DNA of 10,468 bases from Chloroflexota bacterium (GTDB lineage: Bacteria > Chloroflexota > Anaerolineae > Caldilineales > Caldilineaceae). The number at the start of each line of letters is the position of its first letter. Positions within the stretch are counted from its first letter, which is position 1. The notes under the pieces were generated by a model that did no database searches, was not told the DNA's origin, and was given only the letters and a program-made list of their open reading frames with translations. Positions 1 through 5,797 of this stretch are shown piece after piece. The position numbers and the translations under genes were made by a program. The stretch is taken from NCBI GenBank assembly GCA_003577005.1, contig QEUW01000277.1:1-10468 (forward strand), in the 5' to 3' direction.

Positions 1-1
1 C

Positions 2-397
2 CCGGAGGTGACCGAGGCGCGTCTGCGCGGGCAGGAATACCTCCTCGAGCGCCGCCTCTTCCGCCGGCGGTCGACCGGTGAGGTGATCGAGCAAGATCGT
101 AAGGGCGGCGCCGCGTGGACCCGCTTTGCCTTCCCGACCTGGTGGCACTACGACGTGCTGCGGGGGCTCGAATACCTGCGCCGCGCCGGCGTCGCACCCG
201 ACGGGCGCATGGCCGAGGCGATCGACCTGGTCGAGTCCAAGCGCGACGGTAACGGGCGGTGGCCGCTCGAGACCCGGCACCCCGGCCAGATGCCGGTCGA
301 GATCGATGAAGGCGAGGGCGGGAGCCCTCTGGGCGCGAGCCGGTGGAACACCCTCCGCGCCTTACGCGTGTTGGACTGGTATTCAGCGCGAGACTAG
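2..397 (+). CDS. C-terminal part of an alpha/alpha-toroid (squalene cyclase/prenyltransferase-like) protein, 5' end outside window
   Basis: The reading frame is open from base 2 to the TAG at 395-397, so this is the last ~131 residues of a larger protein; the GTG at base 8 is internal and not taken as a start. The piece carries FPTWWHYDVLRGLEYL, DGRMAEAIDLVESKRD, NGRWPLE and SRWNTLRALRVL. Tryptophan-rich helices with a GRW turn and a closing helix pair are typical of terpenoid-cyclase/prenyltransferase toroids, and uncharacterised bacterial proteins of this kind often end this way. The catalytic part, if any, lies outside the window, so no reaction can be assigned. It is transcribed toward the minus-strand lactonase and is probably unrelated to the sugar genes. 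Fold assignment is by recall of sequence style; function is unknown. Confidence 0.6.
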   Translation, partial: PEVTEARLRGQEYLLERRLFRRRSTGEVIEQDRKGGAAWTRFAFPTWWHYDVLRGLEYLRRAGVAPDGRMAEAIDLVESKRDGNGRWPLETRHPGQMPVEIDEGEGGSPLGASRWNTLRALRVLDWYSARD

Positions 398-471
398 CGC
401 AGATGCTGCCCCCGGTCTCGTGCTCTTACCGGTTGCTCACGATCTCTTCGGAGCGCCCGAACCCCCTCCGC

Positions 472-600
472 TAGTACTACAACCGCTGTTTGGCAAAGAC
501 CTCCGGGAGGTGGCCAGCGAGATTTGGATCATTCGGAGCTTCTACGGCCACCTCCCGGAGGTCTTTGGGAGGAGTTCCGGTAAATGCGGTTGTAGTACTA
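472..600. mobile_element. 129-bp palindromic MITE-like element with probable TA target duplication
   Basis: Two nested perfect inverted repeats are visible. The outer arms are 14 bp: TAGTACTACAACCG at 472-485 matches the reverse complement of 587-600. The inner arms are 22 bp, 494-515 against 546-567, each built around an ACCTCCGGGAGGT-type sub-palindrome. The apical loop is 30 nt, with asymmetric internal loops of 8 nt (486-493) and 19 nt (568-586). There is no transposase gene, so it would be non-autonomous. Both ends are TA, as expected for IS630/Tc1-mariner-type insertions with TA duplicated and 12-bp inverted ends GTACTACAACCG. The right end supplies the stop codon of the lactonase gene. 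Lying between convergent genes, the folded RNA could also act as a bidirectional terminator. Mobility is inferred from one copy only. Confidence 0.6.
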
Positions 601-1452
601 CGCCAGCCGGTAGAACGAAACGGCATTATCGTAAAAGAGCTTGCGCAATTCGGCGTCGGAGCAGCCGCTGACGGCCCAAGCGAGCGTCTCAACCCAGCGG
701 GGGTATTCGGTGGCCTGATAGGCAACGGGCCAGTCGCCACCGTACATAACCCGGTCGAAGCCAAAGCTGTCGATCACATGGTCGATGTAGGGCTTGAGGT
801 CCTCACGCGTCCACTGTTGGTGATCCGCCTCGGTCACCAGACCAGATACCTTGCACCAGACATTGGGGAGTGCGGCTAGGGTTCTGATCTCGTTGCGCCA
901 GGGGTCAAGCACGTGGTGCTTGATGTCGGGCTTGCCGATGTGGTCGAGAATGAACTTGACATTAGGACACTGGTCGACCAGCTTGATGGTGTTTGCCAAC
1001 TGGATGTGCGAGATGCAGATGTCAAAGCTCAAACCATAATCAGCCAGCGCCTGCACCCCGCGCACAAAATCGGGCCGCAGACAGAACTCGATATCTGGCT
1101 CGAATTGGATGATGCGCCGGACGCCTTTGATCAGCGGGTTGGCGGCTAGCTCTTCCAGATCGGGACGGGCGGCATCACCCTTCTCCAGCGGCGCCCAGGG
1201 CACGATCCCTTCGATGCGGGCGTCTTGTTGCGCCAGACTGGTAACCCAGGCTGCCTCTTCGCGATATTGTGCCGGGTCCACCTCGCATTGCAAAAAGACC
1301 ATCATTTCGACGTTTACCGGTCCGCAGTGCCGGTTGTAATCCTCCAGCAGATAGGGCTTGTTGAGCAGCGGGATCTCGTCCAGCCAGGGATAGCGCAAAT
1401 AGCTTGGGTTCCAAAGATGCACGTGGGTATCGACAATAGGAAACTCGATCAT
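598..1452 (-). CDS. amidohydrolase-2 / sugar lactonase family protein (COG3618, L-fuconolactonase-like)
   Basis: A 284-residue TIM-barrel hydrolase of the amidohydrolase-2 family, of full family length. The N-terminal metal motif VDTHVHLW is at residues 7-14, ISH at 147-149, LDHIGKP at 169-175, KVSGL at 201-205 and GGDWPV at 238-243. The spacing is that of the COG3618 group, which includes L-fucono-1,5-lactonase and 2-pyrone-4,6-dicarboxylate lactonase. No signal peptide is present, so it acts in the cytoplasm. The start is supported by AGGAG 7 bases upstream of ATG. It follows the SDR gene on the same strand after a 116-bp gap. A dehydrogenase plus lactonase pair is the usual way to oxidise an aldose to its acid, so hydrolysis of an aldonolactone is the best guess. 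The sugar is not determined; L-fucose, L-rhamnose and arabinose-type lactones are all possible. The TAG stop falls in the end of the 472-600 palindrome. Confidence 0.85.
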   Translation of the reverse strand: MIEFPIVDTHVHLWNPSYLRYPWLDEIPLLNKPYLLEDYNRHCGPVNVEMMVFLQCEVDPAQYREEAAWVTSLAQQDARIEGIVPWAPLEKGDAARPDLEELAANPLIKGVRRIIQFEPDIEFCLRPDFVRGVQALADYGLSFDICISHIQLANTIKLVDQCPNVKFILDHIGKPDIKHHVLDPWRNEIRTLAALPNVWCKVSGLVTEADHQQWTREDLKPYIDHVIDSFGFDRVMYGGDWPVAYQATEYPRWVETLAWAVSGCSDAELRKLFYDNAVSFYRLA

Positions 1453-1476
1453 GGCTCACTCCTAAACTGCGGTTGC

Positions 1477-1531
1477 TTTGAAAACGCGAATGATGGTTGG
1501 TTGAATAAGCAAAAAACCTCGCGTTTTCAAA
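1477..1531. promoter_or_regulatory. 13-bp perfect inverted repeat between SDR and lactonase genes
   Basis: TTTGAAAACGCGA (1477-1489) is repeated exactly inverted at 1519-1531, with a 29-nt loop. On the transcribed minus strand the loop contains a run of six T. The structure lies downstream of the SDR stop and 25 bases upstream of the lactonase ATG. On the minus strand TTGAAA (1530-1525) is followed after 17 bp by TATTCA, a poor -10 box, so the first arm would overlap a -35 box and the second would lie just past the start of transcription. It could be a pair of repressor half-sites, an attenuator or an mRNA processing hairpin; the sequence alone cannot decide. Confidence 0.5.
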
Positions 1532-1568
1532 CAGAGCAAAGTATAATTTACCAGCTGCTGGTGATGAA

Positions 1569-2363
1569 TCAAGCCGAACCCGCAAAGGCGGAACTTTCAC
1601 CCAACCCTTCGCTGCCCAGCCCCATGTAGCCGCCATCCACGCGCAATTCGGTCGCAGTGATAAAGCTGGCATCATCGCTGCACAGAAAGAGGATGGCGCG
1701 CGCCACCTCGCGCGCTTCGCCCAGCCGGCGCAACATGTGATAGCGCCCCCAGACCGGCTCCCACTTGGAGCGGTCGCCCTCGGCGGCTTTGGCGACTTCG
1801 GGCGTCCAGATCCAGCCGGGGCTGACCGAATTGACGCGAATGTTGTCCACGGACAGGTCGAGCGCCTGGCAGCGGGTCAGAGCGAGGATAGCTCCCTTGG
1901 AGGCATTGTAGGTCCAGCGGTTGGGTTGGGCGATGTGGCCGGAGATGCTCGCTACATTGACAATGGCGCCGCCGGTGCGCCGCATGGGTTGGTGGCAGGC
2001 CTGCACCATGTTGGCGTAGCCGCGCACGTTGACGCCCAGGCTGCGTTCCCAATCGGCGGTCGTCGCATCCAACCCCTTGGCGATAAAGCTGACGGCGTTG
2101 TTGACCAGAAAGTCGAGCCGCCCCCACTCGTCTGCCAGCGCTTCCACCGCACGTTGGCAGGCCTCCCGGTCGGCGACATCGACGTGGAAGAAGCGGGCGA
2201 CGCCGCCTTCCGCCTGGAGCATTTCGGTGGTCTGGCGACCGGCTTCGGCATTGATGTCAAAGATGGCGACCTGTACGCCTGCTGTGGCAAATTCATGCGC
2301 AGTCGCCGCGCCGATGCCAGAGGCGCCGCCGGTGACAATGGCAACTTTGTCTTTCCAATCCAT
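1569..2363 (-). CDS. SDR family NAD(P)-dependent oxidoreductase (probable sugar dehydrogenase)
   Basis: A 264-residue classical short-chain dehydrogenase with all key residues: the nucleotide-binding TGGASGIG at 11-18, NNA at 88-90, and a tetrad of N112, S139, Y152 and K156 within YNASK. PG at 182-183 and the DGG near residue 253 are also typical. D36 after the second strand (AIFD) suggests NAD rather than NADP. The start at 2363 was chosen because AGGAGG lies about 6 bases upstream; a GTG at 2381 would add six residues but would overlap that site. The lactonase gene downstream suggests a role in oxidising a free sugar such as L-fucose to its lactone. A role as a 2-keto-3-deoxy-sugar-acid dehydrogenase, also an SDR in the oxidative fucose pathway, is equally possible. 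The last ~15 residues (SEGLGESSAFAGSA) extend past the usual family end. Confidence 0.85.
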   Translation of the reverse strand: MDWKDKVAIVTGGASGIGAATAHEFATAGVQVAIFDINAEAGRQTTEMLQAEGGVARFFHVDVADREACQRAVEALADEWGRLDFLVNNAVSFIAKGLDATTADWERSLGVNVRGYANMVQACHQPMRRTGGAIVNVASISGHIAQPNRWTYNASKGAILALTRCQALDLSVDNIRVNSVSPGWIWTPEVAKAAEGDRSKWEPVWGRYHMLRRLGEAREVARAILFLCSDDASFITATELRVDGGYMGLGSEGLGESSAFAGSA

Positions 2364-2413
2364 GGCTCCTCCTGTTCTCACGGCCTATGCTGTTGATAGC
2401 GTTGGTTTGGGTG

Positions 2414-2444
2414 ATTATATACCCTCTCTGTTGTGGATTGCCAA
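2414..2444 (-). promoter_or_regulatory. probable promoter for the SDR-lactonase unit
   Basis: Read on the minus strand, TTGGCA (2444-2439) is followed after 17 bp by TATATA (2421-2416), which overlaps a perfect TATAAT (2419-2414, 19-bp spacing). The AT-rich box is enclosed by GGGT (2409-2412) and ACCC (2421-2424) as a small dyad that could hold an operator. A start near 2407 would leave a leader of about 45 bases before the SDR ATG, including the AGGAGG site. Confidence 0.5.
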
Positions 2445-2458
2445 CGCCCAAAAATCGT

Positions 2459-2487
2459 TTGCACAAATTGCATCGATCAGGTAAGCT
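2459..2487 (+). promoter_or_regulatory. possible promoter for the peptidase gene
   Basis: TTGCAC (2459-2464) and TAAGCT (2482-2487) are 17 bp apart, 55 bases upstream of the S9 peptidase ATG. The -10 box matches the consensus poorly, so this is only a candidate. The sequence between 2471 and 2491 contains GCATC and GATGC as distant half-sites. The two promoters are back to back in a 178-bp gap, so a shared regulator is plausible. Confidence 0.25.
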
Positions 2488-2541
2488 GATGCGGAATAAA
2501 ACCCGCGTTCTTCTGCGCCACGATTCATCAGAGGAGGCTGT

Positions 2542-4392
2542 ATGTCCGCAGCACTTTGGCAGGATGCGAAGACGGTCTGGCAAGAGCGTTTTCGAGCGCC
2601 AATCCTCTACCAACCACAATTGGCAAAAACCAATCCGGCGCGCGGCCTGGTGATCAGCAATCAGGCTTCGGAAGCCTTTCAACTCTATGCGTGGGATGTC
2701 TCCAGCGGCACTTTGCGCCAACTGACCGATCGCCCCGACGGCGTGGGGGAAGGGTGGATCGGGCCCGATGGCCGCCTTGTCTATTATCTGGCGGACGAGA
2801 TGGGCGACGAGCACGGCCACGTTGTGCGTGTACCGTTTGAGGGGGGGGCGGCTCAGGATTTGACGCCGGAGATGCGGCCCTACACGCTGCGCGGCTTTGA
2901 GATCAGCCGGGCCGGCAATCTCCTGGCCTTTAACCCGGTCAACGCCGATGGCTACCAACTGGTCTGTGTTGAACTGGGGCCAGATGGGGTGCCGGGCGCG
3001 CCCCGGTCGATCTTCCAGAGCCGCTGGGAGACGTGGGAGTCCATCCTCTCTGCCCGTGGCGAGATCGCTGCCATGAAGTCTAGCGAGCGGGCGGGGGGCG
3101 CACGCCGTTACAGCACGCTGGTCTTTGAGACCGCCAGCGGCCAACAGGTCGGCGAATTGTGGGATGGGCCGGAGCACAGCGTGGAGCCGGTCGCCTTCTC
3201 GCCCGTCACCGGCGATTTCCGGCTGCTCGCTACGACCACGCGCACCGGCTTCAACCGCCCGCTGATCTGGAATCCAGAAACTGGCGACCGCAATGACCTT
3301 GCGCTGCCCGAATTGGAGGGCGAGCTGTTGCCGATAGAATGGTCGCCCGATGGCAGGCAACTCTTGCTCTGGCACCTTCACCAGGCCATCGAGCAGCTAT
3401 ATGTCTATGACCTGGATCAGCAGCGTCTCCTCTCCCTCCAGCATCCCAGCGGCTCTTTTGGTGTATTCAAAGCAAGCGCATTTTTTGGGCCAGAGGGCGA
3501 GGTCTGGGCGAGCCTGGAAGATGCCGCACAGCCACCCCGCCTGTTGGCGCTCGATGGCGCTACGGGTGCATTCAAGCGCACGGTGTTGGCGGTGAGCGAT
3601 CTACCGGAGGGCCGCCCGTTTCAGTCGGCGACCTTTGGCTCCTCGGATGGGCAACCGGTGCAGGGTTGGCTTGGACTGCCGGCTGGCGAAGGCCCTTTTC
3701 CCACCATCCTGGCAATGCACGGCGGGCCGCACCTTGTGCAGACCAACAGTTTTGACCCGGTTGCGCAGGCGTGGCTTGATCACGGCTTCGCCTTCCTGAC
3801 TATCAACTATCGTGGCTCAACCACCTTTGGCCGCGCCTTTCAAGAGCAGATCTGGGGTAATCTGGGCCACTGGGAGTTAGAAGACATGGTGGCCGCCCGC
3901 AACTGGCTGGTCGAGCAGCAGATCGCCCCGCCCGACGCCATCTTTCTCCACGGCGCATCGTACGGCGGCTATCTTACGCTGTGGGGTCTAGGCCGGCGCC
4001 CCAACCTGTGGGCGGGAGGGATGGCGCTCGTGCCGGTCACCGACATGCTCAGCGATTATGAAGATGCATCGGAGGCGCTCAAAGGCGCGATGCGGGCGTG
4101 GATGGGCGGGCCACCGGAGCAAAAGCGCGACCAGTACATCGCCAGTTCGCCCATCACCTATGCCGAACAAGTGCAGGCGCCGGTCTTGATCATTCAAGGT
4201 CGCCACGACACGCGTGTGCCTCCACGCCAGGTCGAACTCTACGAGGCAAAGATGAAAGCGTTGAGCAAACCGGTCAAGGTCATCTGGTATGACGCAGGTC
4301 ATGGCACTGGGTCGGTGGAGTTGTCGATCCAGTTTATGGAGCAGATGCTGCAATTCGCCAATGAGATCCTCCGTGACAAGATGGTAAGGTGA
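2542..4392 (+). CDS. S9 family peptidase (prolyl oligopeptidase/acylaminoacyl-peptidase type)
   Basis: A 616-residue serine peptidase. Residues ~35-340 show repeated WSPDGR-like blades (for example GPDGRLVYY near 74-82 and WSPDGRQLLLW near 277-287) of a TolB/DPP-like beta-propeller. Residues ~365-610 form the alpha/beta-hydrolase domain with HGGPH (393-397, oxyanion region), NYRGS (422-426) and the nucleophile motif GASYGG. The triad is predicted as S473, D556 (in GRHDTRVP) and H587 (in DAGHG). There is no signal peptide, so it is cytoplasmic and would act on short peptides admitted through the propeller. GAGGAGG at 2531-2537 supports the ATG. It is the first gene of the plus-strand series and diverges from the SDR unit. 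Its link to sugar use is unclear; trimming glycopeptides is one possibility. The last residues DKMVR and the stop are encoded by the first units of a 16-bp tandem repeat. Confidence 0.9.
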   Translation: MSAALWQDAKTVWQERFRAPILYQPQLAKTNPARGLVISNQASEAFQLYAWDVSSGTLRQLTDRPDGVGEGWIGPDGRLVYYLADEMGDEHGHVVRVPFEGGAAQDLTPEMRPYTLRGFEISRAGNLLAFNPVNADGYQLVCVELGPDGVPGAPRSIFQSRWETWESILSARGEIAAMKSSERAGGARRYSTLVFETASGQQVGELWDGPEHSVEPVAFSPVTGDFRLLATTTRTGFNRPLIWNPETGDRNDLALPELEGELLPIEWSPDGRQLLLWHLHQAIEQLYVYDLDQQRLLSLQHPSGSFGVFKASAFFGPEGEVWASLEDAAQPPRLLALDGATGAFKRTVLAVSDLPEGRPFQSATFGSSDGQPVQGWLGLPAGEGPFPTILAMHGGPHLVQTNSFDPVAQAWLDHGFAFLTINYRGSTTFGRAFQEQIWGNLGHWELEDMVAARNWLVEQQIAPPDAIFLHGASYGGYLTLWGLGRRPNLWAGGMALVPVTDMLSDYEDASEALKGAMRAWMGGPPEQKRDQYIASSPITYAEQVQAPVLIIQGRHDTRVPPRQVELYEAKMKALSKPVKVIWYDAGHGTGSVELSIQFMEQMLQFANEILRDKMVR

Positions 4393-4420
4393 TAAGATGG
4401 TAAGGTGACAAGATGACGGT
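4373..4420. repeat. 16-bp tandem repeat, three units, overlapping the end of the peptidase gene
   Basis: The units are GTGACAAGATGGTAAG (4373-4388), GTGATAAGATGGTAAG (4389-4404) and a diverged third copy GTGACAAGATGACGGT (4405-4420). The first unit codes for the peptidase C-terminus and the stop codon spans the start of the second, so the array covers the gene-intergene border. It ends 62 bases before the next gene. Confidence 0.85.
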
Positions 4421-4482
4421 CACCTGATGCCGGTCGTCTGTGTACGCTTGCCAATTTCAGCGATTCTAGCGAAAGGGAACCG

Positions 4483-5739
4483 ATGACCGCTCCGTTCCGC
4501 CTGCCTGAAGACCTCGAAAAGCTGGTCGATCTGTCGCGCACTGTGCGCCCCGACAACCTCACCGTGGCCTGTTTTGTCTTTCCACAATGGCATCGCTCGG
4601 CGCTCAACGACCGCCTCTACGGGCCAGGCTGGACGGAATATGTGCAGATGCGCGGGGCGCGGCCCTGGTTCCCCGGCCATCACCAGCCGCGCACGCCGTT
4701 GCTCGGCGAACTGGACGAGCGCGACCCGGCGACCTGGGAGACCTATATCGATCTGGCCGTGAGCAGCGGCATCGATACCTTTATCTTCGACTGGTACTGG
4801 TATGACCACGGGCCGGCGCTCCACGAGGCGCTGGAAGAAGGCTTTCTGCGCGCCCGCAACCGTGAGCGGATGCGCTTTGCCGCCATGTGGACCAATCACC
4901 CCTGGGCCATCTGGTTTCCCACGGCTGGCGCACCGCCCGCGGCCGAGTGGCTTGCTCTGTGGGAAACGAGTGGTCTCGGTTCCTACGAGCCGGCCTATCC
5001 CTGCCCGGAAACCGAGGAAGAGATCTGGCGCAGCCTCACCTACCTCATGGCGCGCTATTTTCATCTGCCCAACTATTGGCGGATCAACGACAAGCCGGTG
5101 CTCCCTCTATGGGACTTATCGTTGCTGATCAACCGGTTTGGTACGGACGGCACCTATACCTTACTCGACGAATTACATTCCTTTGCACAGAAACTTGGTC
5201 ACCCCGGCATCCATTTTCATGCCGTTGCCCAGGAGCCGGCTGTGCTGCCCGTTCTGGACCAGTTGGCTGCGGCCGGTGTCAACAGCTACAGCCTCTACAA
5301 CGCCCTGGCGCAGGCCGTGGGTGGCCGTCCCGATGCAGAAGAATTGCCCGATTATGGCGTGGTCGCCGCCGATGTGGTCGCCAAGGTGTGGCCGCAGGTG
5401 GATGCTGCTTCTACGCTCCCCTGCTTCCCCAATATCAGCCCCGGCGCGGATAACGCACCGCGCGTGCTCATGCGCCCGCGGCCCGAGCAGCCAAGCCGCC
5501 AAAAGTGGCCGGGTACGGTCATCATCGTGGACGAAGCACCGGCCGCGTTCGAGGCACTGACACGGGCAGCGCTGGCCTATCTCAATGAGCGACCGCACAT
5601 CCCGCCCGTGCTCACCATTGGCTGCTGGAACGAGTGGACCGAAGGCCACTATCTGTTGCCCGACACCAGGCATGGCTTTGGCATGGCGCGAGCATTGGGA
5701 CGTGGTTTGCAGGTAAACAAGTGGCAGGGAAACAGATAG
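4483..5739 (+). CDS. WbsX/GH99-like domain glycosidase
   Basis: A 418-residue protein with the marks of the WbsX domain, related to glycoside hydrolase family 99: FPQWH (33-37), GPGWTEY (47-53), GHHQPR (65-70), GIDTFIFDWYWYDHGPALHEALEEGF (by position 96-121), INDKPVL (201-207) and NEWTEGHYLLPD (383-394). Such domains are TIM barrels found in glycan-degrading loci and beside polysaccharide gene clusters; characterised GH99 enzymes are endo-acting on mannans. The exact linkage here is not predictable. It lacks a signal peptide, which argues for cytoplasmic action on imported oligosaccharides. A purine-rich AAAGGGA about 8 bases upstream supports the ATG. It lies 90 bp after the peptidase gene and 58 bp before the binding-protein gene, so it is probably co-transcribed with both. 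Family call is firm; enzymatic activity is inferred. Confidence 0.8.
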   Translation: MTAPFRLPEDLEKLVDLSRTVRPDNLTVACFVFPQWHRSALNDRLYGPGWTEYVQMRGARPWFPGHHQPRTPLLGELDERDPATWETYIDLAVSSGIDTFIFDWYWYDHGPALHEALEEGFLRARNRERMRFAAMWTNHPWAIWFPTAGAPPAAEWLALWETSGLGSYEPAYPCPETEEEIWRSLTYLMARYFHLPNYWRINDKPVLPLWDLSLLINRFGTDGTYTLLDELHSFAQKLGHPGIHFHAVAQEPAVLPVLDQLAAAGVNSYSLYNALAQAVGGRPDAEELPDYGVVAADVVAKVWPQVDAASTLPCFPNISPGADNAPRVLMRPRPEQPSRQKWPGTVIIVDEAPAAFEALTRAALAYLNERPHIPPVLTIGCWNEWTEGHYLLPDTRHGFGMARALGRGLQVNKWQGNR

Positions 5740-5766
5740 GCCGGTGGAGGCCAAACTCCACCGGCC
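5739..5766 (+). promoter_or_regulatory. strong 11-bp hairpin between glycosidase and binding-protein genes
   Basis: GGCCGGTGGAG (5739-5749) pairs perfectly with CTCCACCGGCC (5756-5766) around a 6-nt loop. It begins at the last base of the upstream stop codon and ends 14 bases before the AAGGAG site of the next gene. No T-run follows, so it is not a standard intrinsic terminator. A hairpin here could protect the 5' end of the binding-protein message after processing, which would let this gene be expressed above its neighbours. Confidence 0.7.
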
Positions 5767-5797
5767 CTTGCAACGGAACCAAGGAGAAACCACACGT

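Noticed and set aside
126..671. 181-codon plus-strand reading frame through the palindrome
   Set aside because: It is out of frame with the toroid-protein end and antisense to the lactonase end; Arg/Ser/Pro-rich without homology signs.
1542..1547. Plus-strand TATAAT downstream of the SDR stop
   Set aside because: No -35 box at proper spacing, and transcription would run antisense into the SDR gene.
1737..2396. 219-codon plus-strand reading frame
   Set aside because: It is antisense to the clearly identified SDR gene and its Gly/Ala/Asp-rich sequence mirrors SDR codons.
2293..3381. 362-codon minus-strand reading frame
   Set aside because: It lies antisense to the peptidase and overlaps the SDR gene, has no recognisable domain, and is Arg/Pro/Ala-rich as expected of a high-GC shadow.
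5744..5797. Upstream GTG start for the binding protein, adding 18 residues
   Set aside because: It lies in the hairpin, would place the twin-arginine signal too far inside, and lacks a ribosome site, while AAGGAG precedes 5798.
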